Virus record (IMG/VR): IMGVR_UViG_3300025319_000079
Coordinates: 1 to 30,062 of that record
Reading direction: 5' to 3' (one strand)
DNA: 30,062 nucleotides
From: a virus
Shown: positions 8,165 through 16,648 of the stretch, piece after piece
Numbering within the stretch: the first letter of the stretch is position 1
Layout: the number at the start of each line of letters is the position of its first letter
Translations under genes and position numbers: made by a program
Notes under the pieces: model-generated
Databases searched by the model: none
Told to the model about the DNA's origin: nothing
The model's input: only the letters and a program-made list of their open reading frames with translations

Positions 8165-10135
8165 GTGGCCGTCTGGCTGGTACCAATATCGGCAGCTCCT
8201 CCGACGGAGTCCACCACGATCATCGAGAAGGTGGATCAGCTTCTCGTGATCGACCCGGATAACCCTGGTGGATTTGTCTGGGTTGTTGTTAGGAATGACA
8301 TTGTTCTTGACAACTATCTCCATCCCGGCCACGGAAGCGGTTATGTTGCAGTAATCACAGAGTCCGGATTACCAGCAACTGGATACACGTTTGATTACCT
8401 TACCGGACGGGTGACATTTACTGCTCAAAAGGGCACTGAGGACATCCTTCGCATTGTGGCCTATCGTCCTGCATTTTTGCCTGGTGGCGGTGTACCCCTA
8501 GTAGGCCACACTCTTGCTTCACACACAGACACAGGTGCTGGTGGGGGTCAGTTGGACGAGCTGGTAAGTGGAGGTGCAACTACCCTACACAGCCACCCTG
8601 GCGATCCTGGTAATGATCTTGATGCTATCCATGTTGACGTAGCGGGGGAGATTGCGGCTATTGCCGAGAAGGTGACGCCTGTCGCTGCGGACTTGGTTGT
8701 CGTCGAGGACTCAGCGGCGGGGAACGTCAAGAAGCGGGTGCAAGTCGGGAATCTTCCTGGCGGCGCCGGCGGCATCACCGAACTGTATACGAAGCAGTCT
8801 GTCCAGAATATCACGGCAGCTTCGGATACCATTACAGTTACGGATGGTTCGCCCTATCGTCTCCTCTCGGCCAATGCAGCCTATACTCTCACTTCCCAAC
8901 CAACTATTGCTGCGGGGCGCGACGGCCAAGCAGCATTCCTTAAAAATGTAGGCTCATTCAATATCACCCTGCAGGATGTCAATGCTCTCGGCGGATCCCT
9001 ACTTCGTCTGACAGCAAACACTCTGACTATCCAGCCAGGTGGGACGATGAAGCTGATTTACGATGCGACGATAGGGTTCTGGATCGAGCAGTACCTTCTC
9101 AATCCGCAGACTTTCACACCTTCGATTTCTGGTTATACAGTCGACGGTTTCTCGTCGGCTACACATGAGGTGGGCGGAGCGAGCGAGCTCGAGACCGCTC
9201 CCACACTACATGACCATGCATTAACTTATGTGGGAACACCATCAGCTTGCTCTATTGACATCAGTGGGGGAGAGGTAAGCGGAGCAGACTACCCTATCTC
9301 TCTTGTCACCCCATTTCTTGCGTATGCCGATTCTCCGAACTTCTATCGTGGTACGACAGTTGGCAGCACTAGGATCTTCACAGCAACTGCAACGGTGGCG
9401 GGGCAGGGAGGATTGCAACGAACAGTTACTATCACCTACAATCAGCGTCGTTACATGGGGCCCAATGCACAGGCAACGCTGCTATCCGTGGCGCAGGTTC
9501 GAGCCTTGGATGGGGCGGGTGGGGTTTCGGATCTTACTAATAGCAGATCCGGCAGCTTTGCAGTAACGATAGGTGCCGGCGAGTACTGCTGGTTTGCCTA
9601 CCGTGAGGCAGTGACCGGTACCCTATACTTTGCCATCGCCTCTGAGATAGTAGCTTTCAATGATCTATCTACTCTTGCAGGATTCACCAACGATTTTAAT
9701 GGTCCTGCAGGGGGTGAGACATTCCACGAGTGGCGTTCTGCCAATCAAAATCTAGGCGCTGTAACAGTAGTTACCCAGACGTCACAGCCTAACAATCGCA
9801 TCTACATGGGACCGCACACAGGAGCGGACATCACCGATGCGCAGATACTGACTCTTGACGATACGGTGGATGGGGAGTCTGTTGTCTCATCGAGCGTGGC
9901 AAGGACATACACAGCCATCAAGATTGAGGCTGGGGAATACCTCTGGTTCTGCCATCCAGATCGCGTCCCAGACTTGGCGACTATCAAGGATGACGCGACT
10001 GGTTTTGGTATTGATGGAGCCTACCAGTCTGATATTGTGCATACTAACCAGTGGGGATACCAAGAGACCTATCGGCGCTGGCGCTCCACGAACACTGGCA
10101 TCTTCCCATCGGGGACGAATATCACGGTAACGTAA
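8165..10135 (+). CDS. Tail fibre / receptor-binding protein with duplicated C-terminal domain
   Basis: This is a 656-residue protein starting at GTG with AGGGGA (8153-8158) about six bases upstream, inside the end of the previous gene. The first 120 residues form a tail-binding-like beta domain, followed by 'LHSHPGDPG', a His-containing fibre turn. Residues from about 425 hold two related domains: the first begins RRYMGP near residue 429 and the second RIYMGP near 545. Each has a 'GEYCWF/GEYLWF' strand and ends in an 'EWRS/RWRSTN' segment. The duplication suggests an evolving receptor-binding tip. The DNA of this gene has lower GC than the following fibre gene. Confidence 0.66.
   Translation: MAVWLVPISAAPPTESTTIIEKVDQLLVIDPDNPGGFVWVVVRNDIVLDNYLHPGHGSGYVAVITESGLPATGYTFDYLTGRVTFTAQKGTEDILRIVAYRPAFLPGGGVPLVGHTLASHTDTGAGGGQLDELVSGGATTLHSHPGDPGNDLDAIHVDVAGEIAAIAEKVTPVAADLVVVEDSAAGNVKKRVQVGNLPGGAGGITELYTKQSVQNITAASDTITVTDGSPYRLLSANAAYTLTSQPTIAAGRDGQAAFLKNVGSFNITLQDVNALGGSLLRLTANTLTIQPGGTMKLIYDATIGFWIEQYLLNPQTFTPSISGYTVDGFSSATHEVGGASELETAPTLHDHALTYVGTPSACSIDISGGEVSGADYPISLVTPFLAYADSPNFYRGTTVGSTRIFTATATVAGQGGLQRTVTITYNQRRYMGPNAQATLLSVAQVRALDGAGGVSDLTNSRSGSFAVTIGAGEYCWFAYREAVTGTLYFAIASEIVAFNDLSTLAGFTNDFNGPAGGETFHEWRSANQNLGAVTVVTQTSQPNNRIYMGPHTGADITDAQILTLDDTVDGESVVSSSVARTYTAIKIEAGEYLWFCHPDRVPDLATIKDDATGFGIDGAYQSDIVHTNQWGYQETYRRWRSTNTGIFPSGTNITVT
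9446..10132 (+). repeat. Diverged tandem domain duplication within the fibre gene
   Basis: Two protein-level copies lie about 117 residues apart. Shared landmarks are R-x-Y-M-G-P at the start, G-E-Y-x-W-F in the middle and W-R-S near the end. The copies are too diverged to read as a DNA repeat, so the duplication is old. Confidence 0.6.
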
Positions 10136-10136
10136 C

Positions 10137-13100
10137 ATGCCTATCGACATCACTGGATCCTTCACTCCTTCTGCGGGAGCCAACGCCTTCAAGATTTACG
10201 ATTTCATCGATATCGATGTCGGCACTCCCGTCTCCAAGACACTTGCCTCTGACGCATTCACACAGACGACGGTCTACCATGTTCTGCAGCCCCAGACTGG
10301 AACCGCAGACGATCTCGCGACAATTACGCCCATAGCCGCACCTTCGGCTCGTTCTATCATCCTGCTGCGTTGCGAAGATGCTGCCGACACGATCACGATC
10401 AAGCACAATGTCGGGAACATTCTAGTCTCGGGTGGCTCAGACTTTGTGCTGTCGGGCCAAGACGATTTCGCACTAGGCTTCTATGATGGTGTGCTATCGA
10501 AGTGGGTGATGATTGGTGGATCCGTTGGTGGCGCTGGCGGCACTCTTAATGACGCCTACGACTTTGGTGGCGTAGGAGCTGGTCGCGTCATCACCGTCGA
10601 CAGCGGCTTACCGGTCACCCTTGAGGGTGTTACGGACTACGGCCTCCTCTGGTTCCAGCAGAGCGGCGATGCCGCTCCTCGCCTGTCGATCTACAGAGAC
10701 GGCAAGCTGGAATGGGGGAGTGGTAGCGGAGCCGCCGATGTCGTGCTTCAGCGGGCTGCGGCCAACGTGCTGGCTCTTGCGGCAGACGACACGCTCCGTC
10801 TCAAGAACATCGACACGGCAGCAGGTGATCTGCTAGTCAGGCCAGCAACCGGCGTGATCGATCTCATACACGATGGCGGTGCGGCGAGCATGCGCGTCAC
10901 TCGCTATCAGGACGGAACCGCTGGAGCCTGGTTTGAGGGCCTTCACGCCCGCGGGACTGAGGCCCTTCCGACTGCTGTCCTGTCTGGCGACGACCTTGTC
11001 GTTATCGAGGCGTCTGGTCATCATGGAGGTGCCTTCGTAACAGGTGGCCAGCTGGTCTTCGAGGCGGCCGAGAACTGGGCAGGGGCTGCTTGGGGAACCC
11101 AGATGCGGCTTCTCCTGGTGCCCATTGGAACCTTCAGCAACGGCACCCAAATCATCTGGTCTGTCGCCGGCGGCGTGATTACCGTCGCCCATGAGCGCGC
11201 GACGATCCTCTCGACAGTTGCAGGCGACTTAACGCTTGATCCGGCCGGTAACATCGACGTTCTGGCGAACACACTCCGAGTTGCCTCGCTCGACACGGCG
11301 GCGGGTGACCAGATAACCCGGCCGGCAACGGGAATTTTTAGTGTCATACGAGATGGCGGTGCGGCGGGGAGTTACGTCACACGCTACCAGGACTCGGTTA
11401 GTGGGGCGCAATTCGTGGGGCGCCACGCGAGGGGAAGCGAGGCCACTCCCACAGTCCTTCTGTCCGGCGACGATATCCTTGTTGTGGAGGCCGTAGGCTA
11501 CAGGACTGGGGCCTTCGCGACAGGCGGGCAGCTGGTCTTTGAGGCATCGGAGAACTGGGGCGCGGTCTGGGGAACCCAGATGAAGCTCAGGATGGTTGCT
11601 ACCGGTGGCTTCAGCCTCGCAGACCAGATTATCTGGTCTGTGGCCAGTGATATCCTCACTGTCGCTTATCAGCGGGAAACGATCCTGTCCACGGTTGCAG
11701 GCGACCTGCGTCTATCCCCGTTCGTCGACATCGATGCCGACGGCAACGCGATCGAGAATGTTCTGTATCAGGACTTCGACGAGGGCGCCGCTCCTGGGAC
11801 TCCACCGGCAGGCCATGTGCGACTTTATGCGAAGACGGACGGCTCGATCGCCTCCAAGGACGATGCAGGCGCGGAGACAGTCCATGGCGCGGGCGGCGGC
11901 TCTGGTGATGTAGTTGGCCCCGCGAGCGCCACCGATATGGCCGTCGCGCTTTACGATGGTGTTACGGGCAGGCTCATCAAGAACTCGGTCGTCGTGTGTG
12001 ACGCTTCCGGGAACATCACGGGTGTTCTAAGCATCACTGGTCCTGCCGGGGGGTCCACTATTACTGGCGGCACGGGGCCAGGCGATGACCTAATCCTCAT
12101 CCCTACCAGCCACGCAACCAAAGGCGACCTGCTGGTAGATGACGTAGACATATTCAAGGTCGTCCATGAAGCGTCCGGTTCCGCCAAGTTCCAGGTGCAG
12201 AGGGCCGGGTTGGCGCAGCCATCCTTTACGATGCAGGCCGGAGCCACAGCTGGGGTTATGAAGTTCGGGTCTGGGGCCATTGCCCCGGATGCGGGAATAC
12301 AGCACAACGGTGCGGGCAAGCTTCGTGCGGACGTGACGGAACTTCTGGTTTATCCGGGCATCGGCGCGGGCCTGGCGCTGGATTACGTCGTCGGCGGCGC
12401 CGGCACATTGAGGCTCACCCCTCACGCGGCCCAGACCGCCGATAGGGCTATCAGTTTCCCTGACGCCTCTGGCGAGGTGGCGTTGGATTCTGAACTACAC
12501 GCCGAGGCCCACGCTGCATCCCACGCCGAGAACGCTGCCGATGAATTGGATGCTGCAAGCCTAGGCTCAGGCGCGAGCACAGACGGACAGGTTCTCACTT
12601 CTGACGGCTTGGGGGGCGCAGCTTGGGAGGCTGCGGGCGGTGGCGGCGGTTCCAGTGCTGTCGCCGCCACTCTGGTCGTGCCTGGTTACATGCCCTCTGT
12701 CGCTGCCAACGATCTCTCGTTGCATGTCCCCAACCCTGGCGGGGCTATCACCCTCACGAACTACGAGGCCAGGGGTAGGCTGACCGACAACGGCAGCATG
12801 ACCCTGCGAATCACCAACATGGCCGAGCTGGACGGAGCCTGGCTCGACTCTGACGGCGATGGGCAGGTAAACACCGACAATACGACTGAGGCGGGGCTTC
12901 AGATCGGGACGGCGTTCAACCTGCTGGAGGACTCCACGGACTACTTCTGCTTCGGCTACGTCTCTGCGTTTGTCGGCCTCCAGTTCGACCTTAGCACCCT
13001 TGGCAGCTACGCCACTCCCACCTGGGAATACTGGAACGGGGCAGCCTGGGCTAGCCTGACCGTCACGGACGGGACATCAAACTTCTCCGTGGATGGGCAG

Positions 13101-13409
13101 GTGACCTGGACGCCACCCGGAGACTGGGCGGCAGTCGCGCTCACCAAGGATGCAGGCGGCTCGACCGCTAGTCTCTTCTGGGTGCGTGTCAAGATGGGCA
13201 CGGTGACGACTGTAGCGACAGTCTACGAGATCAAGACGCTGGTGTGGCGAGAGTCGTTCACGGTGGCCGCCGACGCGCAATACGCCGCCGCCGCTCTGGG
13301 CTCGAACAGGGCATGGGTGCAGAGCGAGTATCTGACGCTGGACATCACGACGATCAACAACTCTGCAGCGATGGGTTGGGTGGTCGTAGCGAAAGGAACC
13401 TGGGACTGA
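10137..13409 (+). CDS. Long tail fibre / stalk protein with internal repeats
   Basis: This 1090-residue protein begins one base after the previous stop, with no strong ribosome site, so it is probably coupled. The N-terminal 130 residues (with 'IKHNVGNILVSGGSDFVLSG') resemble the tail-attachment end of many phage fibres, followed by Gly-rich 'TLNDAYDFGGVGAGR'. Two tandem stalk repeats of about 160 residues start near residues 226 and 386, both beginning 'DTAAGD...RPATG' and ending 'ILSTVAGDL'. Around 770-845 is an Ala/Glu-rich helical segment and 'DGQVLTSDGLGGAAWE', a recurring fibre motif. The C-terminal part includes 'TWEYWNGAAWASLTVTDGTS', a beta domain seen in phage adhesins. DNA here becomes clearly more GC-rich than upstream. 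Confidence 0.72.
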   Translation: MPIDITGSFTPSAGANAFKIYDFIDIDVGTPVSKTLASDAFTQTTVYHVLQPQTGTADDLATITPIAAPSARSIILLRCEDAADTITIKHNVGNILVSGGSDFVLSGQDDFALGFYDGVLSKWVMIGGSVGGAGGTLNDAYDFGGVGAGRVITVDSGLPVTLEGVTDYGLLWFQQSGDAAPRLSIYRDGKLEWGSGSGAADVVLQRAAANVLALAADDTLRLKNIDTAAGDLLVRPATGVIDLIHDGGAASMRVTRYQDGTAGAWFEGLHARGTEALPTAVLSGDDLVVIEASGHHGGAFVTGGQLVFEAAENWAGAAWGTQMRLLLVPIGTFSNGTQIIWSVAGGVITVAHERATILSTVAGDLTLDPAGNIDVLANTLRVASLDTAAGDQITRPATGIFSVIRDGGAAGSYVTRYQDSVSGAQFVGRHARGSEATPTVLLSGDDILVVEAVGYRTGAFATGGQLVFEASENWGAVWGTQMKLRMVATGGFSLADQIIWSVASDILTVAYQRETILSTVAGDLRLSPFVDIDADGNAIENVLYQDFDEGAAPGTPPAGHVRLYAKTDGSIASKDDAGAETVHGAGGGSGDVVGPASATDMAVALYDGVTGRLIKNSVVVCDASGNITGVLSITGPAGGSTITGGTGPGDDLILIPTSHATKGDLLVDDVDIFKVVHEASGSAKFQVQRAGLAQPSFTMQAGATAGVMKFGSGAIAPDAGIQHNGAGKLRADVTELLVYPGIGAGLALDYVVGGAGTLRLTPHAAQTADRAISFPDASGEVALDSELHAEAHAASHAENAADELDAASLGSGASTDGQVLTSDGLGGAAWEAAGGGGGSSAVAATLVVPGYMPSVAANDLSLHVPNPGGAITLTNYEARGRLTDNGSMTLRITNMAELDGAWLDSDGDGQVNTDNTTEAGLQIGTAFNLLEDSTDYFCFGYVSAFVGLQFDLSTLGSYATPTWEYWNGAAWASLTVTDGTSNFSVDGQVTWTPPGDWAAVALTKDAGGSTASLFWVRVKMGTVTTVATVYEIKTLVWRESFTVAADAQYAAAALGSNRAWVQSEYLTLDITTINNSAAMGWVVVAKGTWD
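10812..11710 (+). repeat. Tandem ~480-bp internal repeat in the stalk gene (two copies)
   Basis: Copy one starts with GACACGGCAGCAGGTGA at 10812 and copy two with GACACGGCGGCGGGTGA at 11292. Near the repeat ends the shared phrase ACGATCCT occurs at 11202 and 11679, so the period varies between 480 and 477 bases. Both DNA and protein similarity are visible, indicating a more recent duplication than the one in the preceding gene. Confidence 0.8.
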
Positions 13410-14164
13410 TGGCCGCTATTACGAGTCTGGAGATAGAAGGTAATGTCATCGTCCTGAGAGAGGCCCAACTTGGTGAGGTGCGAATTGACACTCAGGTCAT
13501 CGCGACCAGTCTCCTGCGACCCTGGGACAGAGAGGAGGCGCGGCTGACCATCGCCTCCCAACTACCGGAGGAGGTGGGGCCGCTGCTCATCGTGGAGCTC
13601 GGCCCGTTCTTCCGGGGTGAGTTCATCGAACGTCCGCCCACTTTGCCCGCGCGGGCCTACCTGAACGGGCTCACCTCCAGCGGCAATCTGGGCAACAGGG
13701 CGAACGTTTACGCGAGCGGCTGCAACTTCTCGGGGGCCACTATCGGGAACCTCACTTACGTTGACCTGGTGGACACGAGCTGCGACGGGGCCGTGTTCAC
13801 CGGCAAGCTGACGTTGGTGCAGGCCCACAACACCAGCTTTGCAGGCTGCACGCTCCCATCCGAGGTTCCGCCCGATCTGTATGGGATGGTTGAGGAGGCG
13901 TTCCGGCAGGGCTACCAGCGACTGCCGAACAACATCAAGACGAGAGTCCGGAACGCGATGCTGAAGACGCTCTCCTGGGTTGAGGGGATTGAGGACGGCA
14001 AGAGGTACTTCCACTCTTGGTATGACGTAAGCAAGAAGATGATTACCGAGTTCGGGTTTGCCGGCTTCGACGAGATGATGCGCCGCATCTTGGGGCCGTG
14101 GCCCAACCTGATAGAGCACTACGACGCCGTGCTGCTCCGGCTGAAGGCCGAGGGAGTTATCTAG
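13409..14164 (+). CDS. Tail-region protein with pentapeptide-like beta-helix segment
   Basis: ATG 13409 overlaps the previous stop (TGATG) and has AAAGGAA upstream, giving 251 residues. Residues from about 103 to 150 have the spacing of a short right-handed beta-helix: 'CNFSGATIGNLTYVDLVDTS', then 'CDGAVFTGKLTLVQ' and 'TSFAGCTL', with small or hydrophobic residues every five positions as in pentapeptide-repeat proteins. The remaining C-terminal 100 residues are helical with many charged and aromatic residues. It lies between two fibre-type genes and is likely a structural accessory or fibre-associated protein. The beta-helix call is inference; the helical end is unassigned. Confidence 0.5.
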   Translation: MAAITSLEIEGNVIVLREAQLGEVRIDTQVIATSLLRPWDREEARLTIASQLPEEVGPLLIVELGPFFRGEFIERPPTLPARAYLNGLTSSGNLGNRANVYASGCNFSGATIGNLTYVDLVDTSCDGAVFTGKLTLVQAHNTSFAGCTLPSEVPPDLYGMVEEAFRQGYQRLPNNIKTRVRNAMLKTLSWVEGIEDGKRYFHSWYDVSKKMITEFGFAGFDEMMRRILGPWPNLIEHYDAVLLRLKAEGVI

Positions 14165-15424
14165 GTGTCCTACGTCTCCCCGGCCAACATCTACTGGTTC
14201 ACCGGCTTCGAGGCGGGGGCTGTTGGGCACGAATGGGCGACCGACACAGGGGGCACCTACCAGACCACTGAGGCCCTGATAGGGTCGGGAGCACGCCGGA
14301 AGAAACTCTCTGGCGCCACCTGTATCTCCAAAGACCCTGGCTTCAACCAGGACTGGAGCGTCATCCAGTTTATGGTTGACTTCGACACAGCGGGCAGCAG
14401 CGCGGACAAGCATATGTGCGGCAAGCTGGTCAAGGCAGGGATTTTTCAGCGCCGCTTGGGGTTCATCCGGGCCACCTTAAAACATACCTGGCATCTCTAC
14501 GACGCCAGCAACAACTCCCTTGCTTCCGTGACCGTCCCCCGTGGGACTTTGCTGAACGACATCTGGTACATCATCTGGCAGTTCAAGGCCACGGCGCCTG
14601 AGTACCACGTCATCGACATCTTCCATATGGATTCAACCGGAGTGACCGGCACCGACGACAATAGCTACCTGGAGCGGACGCCCAAGGACCACGCCAGGCT
14701 GGTCTACACCTCCGCCAGCGACATCAGCACGATAGACCGCTTTGACGTAGAGGCGAACATCATCTCGGGCGGCAAGAGTCCGCCTGCTTGGGCGGGTATC
14801 ATGGACGATGCAGTGGCCCTCGATGCGCCCGTGGCACGGCTGGGAGTGCTGTGCTCCCTGGCAAACGGGAACGTGGGGGCTCCCGATAACGATTGGGAGG
14901 ACTCCGTTGCCGGCGGGTCAGACGATGGCGACTATGCTCAGTGGAACAACATCCCTGCCACTGACTCGACCTTCAACCAGAGCCCCGACACTGGTGGCAC
15001 GGACCGCCAGATGTCAACGATGCAGGGCAGCGCTGAGATGGTCGACTGCTTAGCTAACCGAGGGGTCGGGAACATCACCAACTCTGGCAAGGCGCGGCTC
15101 ATTGAGGGTGTGGCCTACGTCCTACGGCACGCAGACCAAGGCTCCATCACGGCGGATATCCTTCCCACCCTGCGAATCAGCGGTGAGACTGCTGTCGCTG
15201 GCTCGGCCGTGCCGGACTCTACCCCTCTCAAGAGCAACGACAACTTCTGGTGGCACAAGCAGACACCTGAGGCTATACCTACCCGCTGGACGCCGGAGAA
15301 GCTGGACAATCTGGAGGCGGGAGTGACAGCCAGTGGAGCGAGTGCGACCAACCGTAAGGTCTCAAACATCTACGCGATGGTGCTGTTCCAACAGCCTTAC
15401 ATAGCGGACTGCGGATTCTACTAA
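14165..15424 (+). CDS. Putative tail-tip / lectin-like minor tail protein
   Basis: The GTG start directly follows the preceding TAG, with GGGAG about nine bases upstream. The 419-residue product starts with 'SPANIYWFTGFEAGAVGHEW', typical of proteins that describe a small beta-sandwich or lectin-like particle-surface domain. It continues with alternating strands ('WHLYDASNNSLASVTVPRGT', 'IWYIIWQFKATAPEYHV'). The C-terminus, 'WTPEKLDNLEAGVTASGAS...SNIYAMVLFQ', is a signature I associate with phage minor tail proteins in fibre clusters. It is probably an adhesin or decoration protein; the specific ligand is unknown. Confidence 0.6.
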   Translation: MSYVSPANIYWFTGFEAGAVGHEWATDTGGTYQTTEALIGSGARRKKLSGATCISKDPGFNQDWSVIQFMVDFDTAGSSADKHMCGKLVKAGIFQRRLGFIRATLKHTWHLYDASNNSLASVTVPRGTLLNDIWYIIWQFKATAPEYHVIDIFHMDSTGVTGTDDNSYLERTPKDHARLVYTSASDISTIDRFDVEANIISGGKSPPAWAGIMDDAVALDAPVARLGVLCSLANGNVGAPDNDWEDSVAGGSDDGDYAQWNNIPATDSTFNQSPDTGGTDRQMSTMQGSAEMVDCLANRGVGNITNSGKARLIEGVAYVLRHADQGSITADILPTLRISGETAVAGSAVPDSTPLKSNDNFWWHKQTPEAIPTRWTPEKLDNLEAGVTASGASATNRKVSNIYAMVLFQQPYIADCGFY

Positions 15425-15453
15425 GCACAGGGCAACATGAACGGAGAATTGCC

Positions 15454-15795
15454 GTGAAGAAATTGAACAGCCTCACCAACCCCCTTCTTGGGTTGGACGG
15501 GCAACCACTGATGAACCAGGTGGGCACGCACCCCGACGGAACACCCATTCTTGTCCCTGAAACCATCGGGAAGACCCTGGCGAACGTGCTAGCTCGCGGT
15601 CAGTCTTCGGACGCTGTCCAGGCGATGATGATAGCGATGCGCGTCCACTCCGAGAAGTCGGTCGATTTGGAGGACGCTGATTTCGCGCTGGTCCGGGAAG
15701 CGGTGACGAAAGACACGATGCTGACGAACCTGGGGAGGGCTGCCCTCCTAACGGCGTTGGACGGAGCTCAGGCGAAAGGAGACCACAATGCTTGA
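15454..15795 (+). CDS. Small late-region phage protein (113 residues), unknown function
   Basis: The GTG start has GGAGAA about seven bases upstream. The product contains 'NPLLGLDGQPL', then 'ETIGKTLANVLARGQS', and a C-terminal helical part 'LEDADFALVREAVTK' followed by a Leu/Ala-rich end. This layout (short leader, 'GKALAN'-like helix, 'L-x-D-x-D-F' helix) recurs in small proteins encoded next to phage tail genes, but no biochemical role is known to me. It overlaps the next tiny ORF by eight bases, so both are probably made together. Confidence 0.65.
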   Translation: MKKLNSLTNPLLGLDGQPLMNQVGTHPDGTPILVPETIGKTLANVLARGQSSDAVQAMMIAMRVHSEKSVDLEDADFALVREAVTKDTMLTNLGRAALLTALDGAQAKGDHNA

Positions 15796-15877
15796 CGCAG
15801 CAGAACCAGCCCTTGTCAATGCTGTTCCCGAAATCGAACAGATGGAGAAGAACAAGTATTCACAAGCTTCTGTTTGA
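15788..15877 (+). CDS. 29-residue ORF, possible small peptide
   Basis: The ATG overlaps the end of the 113-residue gene and is preceded by a strong AAAGGAGA site about six bases upstream, better than that of many longer genes here. The peptide begins MLDAAEPALV and ends NKYSQASV, with an acidic helical look. No family is recognised. It may be a genuine small protein or a coupling ORF. Confidence 0.4.
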   Translation: MLDAAEPALVNAVPEIEQMEKNKYSQASV

Positions 15878-15937
15878 GCCATGTCTCTTGGCTTTCCCTA
15901 TCCGCTCGCGGTGTTCTGGATGGGCTGGCTCTACTTG

Positions 15938-15960
15938 ACATAGTATCTTATACTCATTGT
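15938..15960. promoter_or_regulatory. Operator-like palindrome before the holin candidate
   Basis: The sequence AGTAT-CTT-ATACT forms a perfect 5-bp palindrome, flanked by ACA and TGT that extend the symmetry loosely. It follows a perfect TTGACA (15935-15940), but no -10 box lies at a normal distance, so a standard promoter is not supported. It may be a repressor site or chance. Confidence 0.25.
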
Positions 15961-15988
15961 GACGAAAGCTGGTTGGAGGTACGAGCAG

Positions 15989-16216
15989 ATGCGTTATGAG
16001 TTCAAACCGCTAGCGGAACTGGGCTGGATCGTGGCGGTGGCAGTTGTGACAGAGGCTGCCCAGATGCTGAGTCAGAGCAGCGTTGATGATGTCTTGGCGG
16101 ATCCAGAGGCTTGGCTGGTGACGGCCGGTGCCTCTTTGGCCCGGATTGCTCTTGCAGTCTTCCGTGGCAATGTTGGACGTCTGGTCGGCGCCTTCTTCGG
16201 GGCAAGAGAGGGCTAG
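15989..16216 (+). CDS. Small two-segment membrane protein, candidate holin
   Basis: ATG 15989 is chosen over GTG 15959 because GGAGGT lies eight bases upstream; this gives 75 residues. Two hydrophobic segments are visible: residues 8-27 (around LGWIVAVAVVTEAAQML) and 41-58 (around WLVTAGASLARIALAVF), separated by an acidic loop with 'DDVLADPEA'. The size, two segments and position at the end of the late tail operon fit a phage holin that opens the inner membrane for lysis enzymes. The lysis enzymes found in the window lie on the opposite strand. Other small phage membrane proteins could look the same, so the call is tentative. Confidence 0.5.
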   Translation: MRYEFKPLAELGWIVAVAVVTEAAQMLSQSSVDDVLADPEAWLVTAGASLARIALAVFRGNVGRLVGAFFGAREG

Positions 16217-16294
16217 GGTGAGGGGACGGTCGCCTGCGAATCATAGCTATCCGGAGGAGGTCAGGGCGAATAGGTGCTGAGTCGCCTAAGCTAA

Positions 16295-16648
16295 CTGTCC
16301 ACTGATAGCTACGGACTCTACGAAGACGACGACTACGTATTTCCTCTCGATCGTCCCATACAAGGAGCGCCCTTAGGACAGATAGCTGTACCGGATCGCA
16401 ATGGTAACGGTGCCAAGAACTGGGAAATACCAATGGTGCCGATGGCGCCTCCGGCCTTTTGTCAAAAGCAGGGGTTCTCCACTACCAACTGTTTCGACTG
16501 TATCCGTAGCAACTGCTACTTCGAGCGCTTACCGGATAGGGAGCACGTCTGGACGAAGCCTACCAAGGACAATCTTAGGCAGAGAGGGCTGCTGCCACGC
16601 TTGCCACGACGTCGGGGGGGTCGTCAGGTAGTTGGTAGCCTCGCCTGA
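16295..16648 (+). CDS. Orphan ORF at the strand switch, no canonical start; possibly broken gene
   Basis: A protein-like frame begins right after an in-frame TAA at 16292-16294 and runs to TGA 16648; the first ATG is at 16433. The part before that ATG already looks coding ('DSYGLYEDDDYVFPLDRPIQ', 'DRNGNGAKNWEIP'), and further on is a Cys pattern 'CFDCIRSNCYFERLP'. Upstream lie GGAGGAGGT (16253-16261) and GTG 16274, whose frame reaches only six codons before the TAA. So either CTG 16295 is used, the stop is read through or an error, or the gene is decayed. Its last 74 bases overlap the convergent RuvC-like gene. No family recognised. Confidence 0.4.
   Translation: MSTDSYGLYEDDDYVFPLDRPIQGAPLGQIAVPDRNGNGAKNWEIPMVPMAPPAFCQKQGFSTTNCFDCIRSNCYFERLPDREHVWTKPTKDNLRQRGLLPRLPRRRGGRQVVGSLA

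Noticed and set aside
13562-14413. 283-residue minus-strand frame opposite the pentapeptide-like gene
   Set aside because: High GC makes long antisense frames; the plus-strand protein has coupled start, ribosome site and recognisable texture.
15881-15943. 20-codon hydrophobic ORF (MSLGFPYPLAVFWMGWLYLT) before the holin candidate
   Set aside because: No ribosome binding site and very short; may only be part of the leader of the next gene.
15935-15954. TTGACA followed by TATACT as a plus-strand promoter
   Set aside because: The two boxes are only eight bases apart, far below the normal spacing; only the palindrome is kept.
16002-16433. 143-residue minus-strand frame opposite the holin candidate
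   Set aside because: Arg/Pro/His-rich low-quality translation typical of an antisense shadow; the plus strand has ribosome sites and sensible proteins.
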